A DNA stretch of 7,448 nt from Pseudanabaena sp. CAN_BIN31 (GCA_026785865.1 JAJAZG010000168.1:1-7448); one strand, 5' to 3'. Numbered from the stretch's first letter, positions 1-5,993 are shown. Numbers and translations are program-made. The notes: generated by a model not told the origin, from the sequence alone.

Positions 1-1254
1 ACCGATCGCCGCAGACTTTACGGCTAAAGTTAGGCGATCGCTGAGATCTTGGAGTTGCTGTTCATTTTTTTTGCGATCGGTTATGTCCATCACCGTACCG
101 ACAATTTGGATTGGTTTCCCTTCCAGATCGCAAATAATTTCACCTCTCGCTAAGACATCAACCAATGTGCCATCAGCCCAATAGACACGATACTCAATAT
201 CATAGGATTGCGCCGTAGCGATCGCATTCTGAACAATTCGATCAAAATATTCCCAATCATCTGGATGCAGAGTGTTTTGTAATTCGGCATAGGTGGGCGT
301 GCCGATAGCAGGATCGCGCCCAAAAATGCGGAATACCTCTTCTGACCAAATCACATTACCTGTTTGAAGATCAAATTCCCAACTACCTATCTTACCGATG
401 CGCTGGGCTGTTTTAAGGTGAGTATCACTCTTGACTAGAAGTTCTTCGGCTACTTTACGATCGGTAATATCCCTGACAATTACTAATAGCTCATCTTGGC
501 AGTAGGGAGCAATTCGTACCTCTTCGTATACAATTTTGCCGAACTTAGATAGTTGAGGTTCATAGATTTGCACTTCTCCTGTAGCGATCGCCTTCTCGTA
601 TAGTTTTAGTTCAGTTTCCAAACCTTCTGGAGATAAAACTTCAGAAATATGATGTTGGACTGGCAAATATTTGGACTGGTTATCGGTCGATGGCGTGATG
701 CATTGCACACAAGTACCGTCAGGCTTGAGTATCAGGAGCAAATCTGGAAGGGCATGGAGGATCGCAAGATTACGCGCTTCACTTTGAGCTAATGCTTTAG
801 TGCGCTGCTCGATGATCTGGCGATAGTTTTGCTCACTTTGTAAGACAACTTCTTCCATGTAAATGTTCTGAGGCTGATTGCGATCGCTAATCTCATGGGC
901 GATCGCATCTAGGCGAATGGGAATGCCTAAAGAATCTTTAAATATTTTTAAACGTGCGGAAAAACATCGCTTTTGGATGTGATAAATAATTTTTGATGAT
1001 CCTGTTTCCTGTGCTTCGGCGATCGCCTGTTGCATTTTTGGGCGATCGTCGGTAGCGATCGCTGTCAGCCATAGATGCTCATCTTCCATTAACTCTTTAT
1101 AGGAGTGCTGATAAACTCTTGTAGCCGCAGCATTGAAATAAAGTGGCGTTAGATTGGGTAAAGCCAGCGACCAAATCAAATCGTCAAGGCTATCCATAAT
1201 CTGATCGCGCAGAGTGTTTTCAGAATTATGAACAGATGCTTGGACATGACTCAT
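1..1254 (-). CDS. multi-PAS sensor protein, N-terminal part (C-terminus beyond window)
   Basis: The frame is open from ATG at 1254 to the window edge, giving 418 residues with no stop. An in-frame TAA at 1272-1270 fixes the start, and GGAAGG about 8 bases before the ATG is a good ribosome-binding site. I see three PAS-like units. The first spans about 15-125 (DSLDDLIWSL near the start, ending HEISDRNQ). A short charged helical linker follows at about 133-160. The second PAS spans about 162-268 (LHALPDLLLILKPDG, ending VRDITDRK). The third spans about 284-395 (RIGKIGSWEFDL, LHPDDW, ending GTVMDITDRK) and is a classic PAS/PAC unit. A fourth begins at about 405 (DRLTLAVKSAAIG). PAS arrays of this kind sense small ligands, redox or light and feed a histidine kinase or a GGDEF/EAL domain. 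The output domain is outside the window, so kinase versus cyclic-di-GMP enzyme cannot be decided. No membrane segment is seen, which suggests a cytoplasmic sensor. Several HIP1 sites fall in frame and encode Ala-Ile-Ala. Confidence 0.9.
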   Translation of the reverse strand, partial: MSHVQASVHNSENTLRDQIMDSLDDLIWSLALPNLTPLYFNAAATRVYQHSYKELMEDEHLWLTAIATDDRPKMQQAIAEAQETGSSKIIYHIQKRCFSARLKIFKDSLGIPIRLDAIAHEISDRNQPQNIYMEEVVLQSEQNYRQIIEQRTKALAQSEARNLAILHALPDLLLILKPDGTCVQCITPSTDNQSKYLPVQHHISEVLSPEGLETELKLYEKAIATGEVQIYEPQLSKFGKIVYEEVRIAPYCQDELLVIVRDITDRKVAEELLVKSDTHLKTAQRIGKIGSWEFDLQTGNVIWSEEVFRIFGRDPAIGTPTYAELQNTLHPDDWEYFDRIVQNAIATAQSYDIEYRVYWADGTLVDVLARGEIICDLEGKPIQIVGTVMDITDRKKNEQQLQDLSDRLTLAVKSAAIG

Positions 1255-1301
1255 CGGGATAGCCTTCCATTAAAAAATTTTGAGAAAAGTAATAGATATT
1301 T

Positions 1302-1330
1302 ATTATACAGATGCAGAAAAGAGGGCGCAA
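1302..1330 (-). promoter_or_regulatory. putative sigma70-type promoter of the PAS sensor gene
   Basis: On the minus strand a perfect TATAAT (1307-1302) lies 17 bases after TTGCGC (1330-1325), which matches the -35 consensus TTGACA at only three positions. Transcription would start near 1295, leaving a leader of about 40 bases that includes the GGAAGG ribosome-binding site. The -35 box sits inside the loop and 3' arm of the glmM terminator hairpin. This is a sequence match only; the -10 is strong and the -35 weak. Confidence 0.5.
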
Positions 1331-1343
1331 CGCACCCTTTTTT
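1317..1343 (-). terminator. intrinsic terminator of glmM
   Basis: Directly after the glmM stop codon the minus strand reads GGGTGC-GTT-GCGCCC followed by TCTTTTCTG. The six-pair stem has a three-base loop. A/T pairs extend it outward (an A run before, a U-rich run after, with one A/C mismatch). One stem pair is G-U in the minus-strand RNA but would be C-A in the plus-strand RNA, which argues that the minus-strand transcript is the one under selection. A run of nine T on the plus strand could also give some reverse termination. Confidence 0.7.
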
Positions 1344-1344
1344 T

Positions 1345-2718
1345 TTACAATTTGACAAACTGCTTCTCGATCAGTCCCGACAAGCTATCTGTCCAATGCT
1401 GAGCAAGATCGAGAGTTTCCGCTTCGACCATCACCCGCATCAGTGGCTCAGTGCCAGACGCACGCACCAAAATCCGTCCCCGATCGCCTAAATCGCGTTC
1501 AGCTAAGGCGATCGCCTGTACTAGCACATCACAAGACTGCCAATTGCGGCGCAGTTCGCGATCTTCTACGCGCACATTTTTAAGCAACTGGGGATAGGGC
1601 TGAAAACTTTGATCCATTAATTCCGCAAGAGGGGCTTTTTGCTTGGCAAGTGCGGCAAGATGTAGCGCCGCCAGTAAACCATCACCACTGACGGCATAGT
1701 GACGACAAAGCACATGCCCTGATTGTTCGCCGCCTAGCATTGCGCCCGATCGCATCATTTCTGCATGAACATATTGATCGCCGACAGCCGTGCGGACAAA
1801 ATTGCCGCCGAGTTTTTGCCATGCGCGTTCAAAACCGAGATTTGCCATCACGGTCGTGACGATCGCACTATCAGGCAATTGGTTATTTTCGAGTAACTCT
1901 TGTCCCCATAGGTACAGGATGTAATCACCATCGACAACGCGCCCATTACTATCGACAGCAAGCACGCGATCGGCATCACCATCAAAGGCAAAGCCTAGAT
2001 CGGCTTTATGCTCTCTCACGGCTGCTCGTAATGGTTCGAGATGGGTAGAGCCGCAATTGACATTTATGCGATCGCCGTCTGGCTCTTGATGCAAACAAAT
2101 TACTTCCGCGCCTAAGTTGCGAAATACTTCCAATGAGATGCGAGTTGCCGAACCGTAGGCGAGATCTAGGACTACTTTTAGTCCATTTAAATTTGTGGCG
2201 ATCGATGCTTGCAGTGAGTCCTGATAGTCTGAAATTAAATGAGACTTTTCGTGATACTTGCCCCAATTTGTCGAAGAGTTGACCAGATCGACATGGAGTC
2301 CAGATTCCAATAGTGATTCGATCGCTTGTTGAGTTTCCCCACAAAGTTTGCTGCCATTGTCGCCAAAAAACTTAATCCCATTATCTTCAGGAGGATTGTG
2401 GCTAGCGGAAATCATTACGCCGCCAAAGACTTGAGGATTACTTGCAGTCAAATAAGCCACCGCAGGCGTAGGACATAATCCAATATGCCAAATATTCCAA
2501 CCCGCCGCCGTCAAACCTGCGGAAATTGCTGCTGACAGCATATCTCCCGATGTCCGTGAGTCTTGACCGATCACAATCACATTGGCTCTATTCGTACGAT
2601 CTAAGTCAACGCGCTCCTTCAAAATCTTCCCTGCACTAATCCCCACCTCTAGCGTCAACGGTGCTGTCAAAAAACTACCGACATGACCACGAATACCATC
2701 TGTACCAAATAACTTCAT
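1345..2718 (-). CDS. glmM: phosphoglucosamine mutase GlmM
   Basis: GlmM converts glucosamine-6-phosphate to glucosamine-1-phosphate, the step before UDP-N-acetylglucosamine in peptidoglycan (and LPS) precursor synthesis; it is cytoplasmic. The 457-residue protein begins MKLFGTDGIRG, the family's N-terminal signature. The catalytic phosphoserine loop ISASHNP lies at about 103-109 with the Ser at 106. The Mg2+-binding loop DGDADR is at 246-251, the sugar-binding loop GEQSGH at 330-335 and the phosphate-binding loop RASGTEP at 419-425. All four active-site elements of the alpha-D-phosphohexomutase fold are intact and the length is normal. A GTG six codons upstream (2736) is in frame, but I prefer ATG 2718 because GGAG lies 8 bases before it and the family starts at MKLFGTDG. 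The order phosphoserine loop, DGDADR and GEQSGH fits GlmM rather than a phosphoglucomutase/phosphomannomutase. A terminator follows at once, so it is not co-transcribed with the PAS gene by default. Confidence 0.97.
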   Translation of the reverse strand: MKLFGTDGIRGHVGSFLTAPLTLEVGISAGKILKERVDLDRTNRANVIVIGQDSRTSGDMLSAAISAGLTAAGWNIWHIGLCPTPAVAYLTASNPQVFGGVMISASHNPPEDNGIKFFGDNGSKLCGETQQAIESLLESGLHVDLVNSSTNWGKYHEKSHLISDYQDSLQASIATNLNGLKVVLDLAYGSATRISLEVFRNLGAEVICLHQEPDGDRINVNCGSTHLEPLRAAVREHKADLGFAFDGDADRVLAVDSNGRVVDGDYILYLWGQELLENNQLPDSAIVTTVMANLGFERAWQKLGGNFVRTAVGDQYVHAEMMRSGAMLGGEQSGHVLCRHYAVSGDGLLAALHLAALAKQKAPLAELMDQSFQPYPQLLKNVRVEDRELRRNWQSCDVLVQAIALAERDLGDRGRILVRASGTEPLMRVMVEAETLDLAQHWTDSLSGLIEKQFVKL

Positions 2719-2758
2719 AAATTCAACTCCACACACCTTATAGAGGCTTTAGTCATCT

Positions 2759-2776
2759 TGTAGAGATTACTCTACA
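2759..2776. promoter_or_regulatory. 18-bp perfect palindrome upstream of glmM
   Basis: TGTAGAG-ATTA-CTCTACA: seven-base arms match perfectly around a four-base centre. It lies 41-58 bases before the glmM ATG, where a repressor operator or a leader hairpin could sit. A weak -10-like TATAAG lies at 2742-2737 on the minus strand, with no convincing -35. Function is inferred from symmetry and position only. Confidence 0.4.
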
Positions 2777-2802
2777 GCGATTTTGTAATTGCCATAATTG
2801 TT

Positions 2803-2916
2803 AGGTGATTTCTAGAAATAAAATTACCTGCCGTAGCGCAGGCATCCTGACTGCGTGAGCATAATGTAAGCGAGACGCTTGCGCTACACGGGTATATTCT
2901 TTTCAAGAAATCACCT
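2803..2916. repeat. 114-bp inverted-repeat element with nested hairpins (MITE-like or interspersed palindromic repeat)
   Basis: The ends are 16-base inverted repeats with one mismatch: 2803-2818 (AGGTGATTTCTAGAAA) and 2901-2916 (TTTCAAGAAATCACCT), the outer 11 bases perfect. If the outermost A/T pair is left out, TTA flanks the element on both sides (2801-2803 and 2916-2918), which could be a 3-bp target duplication. Nested symmetries lie inside: CCTGC (2827-2831) with GCAGG (2838-2842), GTAGCGCA (2833-2840) with TGCGCTAC (2880-2887), and AAGCG-AGA-CGCTT (2868-2880). The interior is GC-richer than its flanks and I see no coding in it. It sits between the stop of the TPR-methyltransferase gene and glmM, so any read-through RNA would fold here. 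Copy number in the genome is unknown. Confidence 0.6.
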
Positions 2917-2930
2917 TATGTAATAGGGAT

Positions 2931-2945
2931 AGCGCTAAGAGCGCT
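2931..2945 (-). terminator. weak hairpin after the TPR-methyltransferase gene
   Basis: AGCGCT-AAG-AGCGCT begins about 5 bases after the stop codon on the minus strand and can form a six-pair GC-rich stem with a three-base loop. No U run follows, so intrinsic termination is doubtful. The neighbouring 114-bp element could contribute to ending the transcript. Confidence 0.3.
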
Positions 2946-2950
2946 CAAAA

Positions 2951-4459
2951 CTAACCAAACTTCAAATCGATGTAGGTAGTATCATGACTGGCTAATAATA
3001 CCGTCTCCTGACCCGACTCAAAAGATTTAGGTGGGTCGACAATATGTACAGCTTGCATCCAGCAAGTATCCTGACTAAAGGGACTAGTATCAAGATAAAT
3101 TTCGTCATCTAACCATAAACGAAACCAAAAGACAATCGCATGGCAATTACCACTTTCAGTAATCTGTACGGAGATCTTACGAGATTCAGGCTTGATATTC
3201 GCGCCACAAAAATCAAACTCGAAGATTTCAAAGGGTTGACAAAGATTTGTATACTCGAAGTTACGTAAATATAACTGTAAGTAGTCAGCTTTTTTGGCAA
3301 AAGTATTAAACAAACTCAGATCAAAGCCTGACACTATGTTTACGCGATCCTGATGAAATACTTGACTACTATCAACTAGCACCGCATATACAGTTGCCGA
3401 CTTGGGAATAATTTGAGCGTTGGGCTTAAGCAAATGTTCCCTTGCGTGACGAATAGAAGGAACTGCGTACTCTGCTAAAAGTCCCACATCAAAAATTTCG
3501 CTGACTAAAATATCAGCAGGTTCGCTTAAATTTTCACCCACTTGTAAATCATTGGATAACTTATTGAAAGTAGTAATCTGCTGGCTATAGCCATTAGCCT
3601 CTACAATCTTCCGCGCCATATTCGCAACTACCCTCACCTTTTCACAGGTATATACCTGCTTTGCCCCAGCCCTTGCCGCCATGAGCGCCAGTAAGCCAGA
3701 GCCAGAGCCAATATCCAAAACTACAGATTCAGGTTTGACTGCTTTCTGTAAAGCTTTTTCATAGCAGCTATTGCGATAGGTATCATTCATCATCGGAAAA
3801 TGCCAACGCGGGACAAATCTGTTGTAGATTTGGTTCAGTTTCTTAGATAAGTCATGTAAATCAGGATTGAGTGAATAGGCTTTTTCATAGCAGGTGATCG
3901 CCTCTTCAAACTGACTTTGTAGTGCTAGACAATTCCCAATATTACAATAGGCTTCTGGATATTCTGTTTTATTTGCAATAGCGTCCTGAAAATATTGCAC
4001 AGCTAAGGAATAGTTACAGCGATTGTATGCAATATTTCCCAGCTCTAGTATGGCTTCAGCTAGTTCTGGATTAATTAATATAGCTTTTTGGAATGCTGAT
4101 TCAGCAGCACTAATCTGTAGGAGATCGCGTAGAAAATACCCATATTGCAGATAAAATCCTGCATATTCAATTTCGATTTCTAAAGTGTCTTGGTAATAAG
4201 TAAAAGCCTGATCTAACCCCTGGTTTTGACACTGTTCCGTATCACTAGAAGATGGTGAGACTAATAATATAGTACTAGGATCATAATGTTCTTCTGCGTA
4301 CTGATGCCTAATCTCAATAACTCGATCATAGGCAACGATCGCCTCTTGCCAATTTACTTGCTGACAATAAAATCTTGCCAAACTGAGCCAGACTTGATCA
4401 TCACAGAAGTTCATCTCAGCTTCTTGTTTAAGAGATTTCAAAGACATTGGTTCAATCAT
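2951..4459 (-). CDS. TPR protein fused to a PRMT-like (PRMT7/9-type) SAM methyltransferase
   Basis: Numbering is from a GTG at 4471 (506 residues). I choose ATG 4459 (residue 5); GTG 4471 and ATG 4447 remain possible and none has a clear Shine-Dalgarno. The N-terminal half holds about four TPR units: 26-56, 104-135, 138-170 and 172-204, usually protein-binding. From 220 a methyltransferase follows: a PRMT-style entry helix (WHFPMMNDTYRNSCY, 223-237), motif I VLDIGSGSG (251-259) for SAM, an acidic post-I residue in CEK (E277), then SEIFDVGLLAE (324-334) with two Glu nine apart (E325, E334), matching the PRMT double-E loop that grips substrate Arg. A C-terminal half resembling the PRMT beta-barrel begins at PKSATVYAVLV (356-366); TCW at 469-471 stands where PRMTs often have THW. 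These features resemble human PRMT7 and PRMT9 more than PrmA (ribosomal L11 methylase). Protein-arginine methylation is inference and the substrate is unknown. Soluble, no signal peptide; it stands alone between repeat-bearing spacers. Confidence 0.88.
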   Translation of the reverse strand: MIEPMSLKSLKQEAEMNFCDDQVWLSLARFYCQQVNWQEAIVAYDRVIEIRHQYAEEHYDPSTILLVSPSSSDTEQCQNQGLDQAFTYYQDTLEIEIEYAGFYLQYGYFLRDLLQISAAESAFQKAILINPELAEAILELGNIAYNRCNYSLAVQYFQDAIANKTEYPEAYCNIGNCLALQSQFEEAITCYEKAYSLNPDLHDLSKKLNQIYNRFVPRWHFPMMNDTYRNSCYEKALQKAVKPESVVLDIGSGSGLLALMAARAGAKQVYTCEKVRVVANMARKIVEANGYSQQITTFNKLSNDLQVGENLSEPADILVSEIFDVGLLAEYAVPSIRHAREHLLKPNAQIIPKSATVYAVLVDSSQVFHQDRVNIVSGFDLSLFNTFAKKADYLQLYLRNFEYTNLCQPFEIFEFDFCGANIKPESRKISVQITESGNCHAIVFWFRLWLDDEIYLDTSPFSQDTCWMQAVHIVDPPKSFESGQETVLLASHDTTYIDLKFG

Positions 4460-4539
4460 ATGTATTGACACTAAATATTTCTAAATAATTAGACCACTCT
4501 CTACTCTCTTTCCTAAAACAAACAATAACAAAAGCTCTA

Positions 4540-4750
4540 GGCACTGGTTCCGCTAAGTGGAATTTAAATAATCCTTTCGTGGCAATGGTTTTGGCGTTTT
4601 AGCTGAGAATTCCATACATGAATGCCCCAAGCAAAGAATCGAGGTATTCAGCTATTTGAGCCTCAGAACCCTAATACTTTAGATTCAGAAAAATCCATGT
4701 ATCCTTTTTGGGAAAAGCTTTGTTGCATCCCATACATCGGAACCAGTGCC
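4540..4750. mobile_element. 211-bp non-coding element with perfect 13-bp terminal inverted repeats (MITE or IS remnant)
   Basis: The left end GGCACTGGTTCCG (4540-4552) is the exact reverse complement of the right end CGGAACCAGTGCC (4738-4750). The 185-bp interior has no reading frame long enough for a transposase, so it must be a MITE mobilised in trans or an internally deleted insertion sequence. No direct target-site duplication is visible: the flanks are CTCTA on the left and AAATA on the right. The octamer CCATACAT occurs twice inside, near each end. I do not recognise the IS family from the ends. It lies about 80 bp upstream of the TPR-methyltransferase start and could affect that gene's promoter. 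Confidence 0.65.
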
Positions 4751-4787
4751 AAATAAGATGACTCTTACCAAATAAGATGACTCTTAC
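4749..4787. repeat. two-copy 19-bp tandem repeat
   Basis: The unit CAAATAAGATGACTCTTAC occurs at 4750-4768 and again at 4769-4787 with no change. The first copy begins on the last base of the right inverted repeat of the 211-bp element. The AAATAAGATG part of each copy is complementary to CATCTTATTT at 4804-4813, so each copy supplies a possible 3' arm for the clpP hairpin. Confidence 0.85.
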
Positions 4788-4813
4788 TTAATTAATAGTG
4801 AGCCATCTTATTT
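4770..4813 (-). terminator. 3' hairpin/terminator of clpP
   Basis: In the minus-strand RNA AAAUAAGAUG (4813-4804) pairs with CAUCUUAUUU (4779-4770). The stem continues through a G-U pair and CUC/GAG to give 14 consecutive pairs, then a two-base bulge and ACU/AGU around an AU loop. The G-U would be an A-C mismatch in the plus-strand RNA, so the minus transcript is favoured. It starts 7 bases after the clpP stop. The U-rich part lies within the 3' arm rather than after it, so it may stabilise the 3' end as well as terminate. The arm is repeated once more at 4760-4751. Confidence 0.6.
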
Positions 4814-4820
4814 TACAACA

Positions 4821-5417
4821 TCACGATGCAATGTCGAATTTTGGGCGCTGACTGACAACTTCATCAATCAATCCGTAATTCTTTGCCTCATTAGGAGCCA
4901 TAAAGAAATCGCGATCGGTATCGTCGGCGATACGCTCAAGTGGTTGCCCTGTATGGAAAGCCATCAACTCATTAAGACGACTTTTATGATAAAGAATTTC
5001 CTTAGCTTGGATTTCAATATCAGTTGCTTGTCCCTGTGCGCCACCAAGGGGCTGGTGAATCATGATGCGGGTATGCGGCAAAGATAGTCTCTTGCCCTTT
5101 GCGCCACCAGTAAGCAAAAAAGCCCCCATACTTGCCGCTAGACCTACACAAATCGTCGAAACATCAGGGCGAATGTGCTGCATGGTGTCGTAAATTGCCA
5201 TACCTGCGGTTACCGATCCACCAGGGGAGTTGATGTACAAGAAAATATCTTTTTCGGGGTCGTCAGCTTCAAGAAAAAGTAACTGAGCAACGATGATGCT
5301 GGCAATGCTGTCATCTACCTGCTGTCCCAAAAATACGATCCGCTCGCGCAGCAGACGCGAAAAAATGTCAAAGGCTCTTTCGCCACGACCAGACTGTTCG
5401 ATTACGGTTGGGATCAT
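4821..5417 (-). CDS. clpP: ATP-dependent Clp protease proteolytic subunit ClpP
   Basis: ClpP is the serine peptidase that forms tetradecameric rings and degrades proteins unfolded by ClpX or ClpC. The 198-residue protein has the full catalytic triad: Ser96 in GLAASMGAF, His121 in RIMIHQPLGG and Asp170 in DTDRDFFM. The INSPGGSVTAG segment (62-72), which helps form the oxyanion/substrate groove, is intact, so this is an active ClpP and not a ClpR-type inactive paralogue. Length is normal. The start ATG 5417 gives the expected cyanobacterial N-terminus MIPTVIEQSGRGERAFDI; no good Shine-Dalgarno lies within 15 bases (a GGAGAG is over 20 bases upstream). Cyanobacteria carry several clpP genes; no clpX or clpR adjoins this one, and I cannot assign the paralogue number. 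It appears monocistronic, with a hairpin after it and the vapBC terminator before it. Confidence 0.97.
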   Translation of the reverse strand: MIPTVIEQSGRGERAFDIFSRLLRERIVFLGQQVDDSIASIIVAQLLFLEADDPEKDIFLYINSPGGSVTAGMAIYDTMQHIRPDVSTICVGLAASMGAFLLTGGAKGKRLSLPHTRIMIHQPLGGAQGQATDIEIQAKEILYHKSRLNELMAFHTGQPLERIADDTDRDFFMAPNEAKNYGLIDEVVSQRPKFDIAS

Positions 5418-5446
5418 AGTTAGTATTTACGGTTTACTCTCTCCAT

Positions 5447-5452
5447 ATTGTA
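5447..5452 (-). promoter_or_regulatory. possible clpP -10 box
   Basis: TACAAT on the minus strand lies 29 bases before the clpP ATG, a good match to the TATAAT consensus. No convincing -35 is seen at the right distance (GGTTAG at 17 bases, TTAGCT at 15). The hexamer could be chance in AT-rich DNA. Confidence 0.3.
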
Positions 5453-5574
5453 CTGATATGTCATGAAAGCTAACCTTTGCCTCTATTCGGATTTCACTAA
5501 ATCAAAGTGCGATCGCAATATCTACTAAGATCTCAAAGAGCTTTCTGCACCACTAAGAGCGATCAGTTATTTAT

Positions 5575-5593
5575 AAAAAAGCGATCGCTTTTT
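5575..5593 (-). terminator. HIP1-cored hairpin terminator after vapC
   Basis: AAAAAGCGATCGCTTTTT is an 18-bp perfect palindrome (5576-5593) starting about 10 bases after the vapC stop, with one more T on the minus strand. The folded form would be AAAAAGC, loop GATC, GCTTTTT, ending in a run of six U. Its centre is an exact HIP1 octamer, so HIP1 here doubles as a stem. Symmetry allows it to act in both directions; on the minus strand it separates vapBC from clpP. Confidence 0.55.
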
Positions 5594-5603
5594 CTCTCAA
5601 AAA

Positions 5604-5993
5604 TCAATAAAGACAATCAAAACCCTTTTCGTTTTTCAATTTTTGATCAAATGTCGCTGTTGTCATACAACCAGATTGTTGCGCGATCGCACCAATTAAA
5701 TAATCGGAAAAATCAGCCTTTCCTTTTTTAAAGCGCTGTAAAGATTGATAAACTATTGAGCGCTTTTCCCATTCAAAAACAGCACATTGCAGCATCATTT
5801 CTAGGGTATTACTAATTTCTTCCCTACTAAATTGATAAGGATTACCACGCAAAACCCAGATTAATTCACATAAAACTATATCACTAACAAAACACTGAAC
5901 TGTTCCCTCTACAACATCAACAGCTTGCTTCCACTGCTTTTCATCGTCTTTTGTCAGGTAGCGAACCAAGACATTCGTATCAAGTCCAATCAC
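5604..5993 (-). CDS. vapC: PIN-domain ribonuclease toxin VapC
   Basis: VapC toxins are PIN-fold endoribonucleases that inhibit translation until bound by their cognate antitoxin. Numbering here is from GTG 5999 (131 residues). The expected acidic metal-binding residues are present: Asp7 in IGLDTNVLVRYL, Glu45 in LCELIWVL, Asp96/Asp99 in KADFSDYLIG, and Asp118 in TTATFDQKL. Length is typical of the family, so the toxin looks intact. There is no ATG. I choose GTG 5993 because AGAGG lies five bases before it and the product then begins M-IGLDTNVLVRY, a common VapC start; GTG 5999 overlaps that ribosome-binding site. The gene overlaps the end of vapB by 14 bases (20 if 5999 is used), which points to translational coupling within one transcript. 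Target RNA is unknown. Confidence 0.92.
   Translation of the reverse strand: MIGLDTNVLVRYLTKDDEKQWKQAVDVVEGTVQCFVSDIVLCELIWVLRGNPYQFSREEISNTLEMMLQCAVFEWEKRSIVYQSLQRFKKGKADFSDYLIGAIAQQSGCMTTATFDQKLKNEKGFDCLY

Larger units (their letters stand above)
4460..4820. other. gene-free interval between clpP and the TPR-methyltransferase gene
   Basis: No credible gene is present. Bases 4749-4820 carry the clpP 3' hairpin and a tandem duplication, and 4540-4750 an inverted-repeat element. The remaining 4460-4539 is AT-rich leader of the methyltransferase gene. It should contain that gene's promoter, but I cannot pick a convincing -35/-10 pair. The only start codons inside the element open very short frames, such as a 13-codon one from 4618 on the plus strand. 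Confidence 0.7.

Noticed and set aside
1228..1491. Plus-strand 87-codon open frame
   Set aside because: It is antisense to the end of glmM and the start of the PAS gene, runs through the terminator and its poly-T tract, and has no recognisable domain or ribosome-binding site.
2006..2344. Second minus-strand frame of 112 codons inside glmM
   Set aside because: Fully contained in glmM in another frame; Ser/Arg-rich composition typical of an out-of-frame shadow.
2719..2736. GTG start giving glmM six extra residues
   Set aside because: The family begins at MKLFGTDGIRG, and GGAG is correctly placed for ATG 2718.
2951..4459. Ribosomal protein L11 methyltransferase (PrmA)
   Set aside because: Motif I is similar, but the double-E loop, the TPR N-terminus and the C-terminal region after PKSATVYAVLV fit PRMT-type enzymes better.
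4286..4468. Plus-strand 60-codon frame
   Set aside because: Antisense to the TPR region, with no supporting motif or start signal.
4540..4750. Complete insertion sequence
   Set aside because: No transposase frame of useful length on either strand and no visible target-site duplication.
5507..5731. Plus-strand 74-codon frame
   Set aside because: It spans the vapC terminator palindrome and the antisense of vapC; low-complexity composition and no ribosome-binding site.
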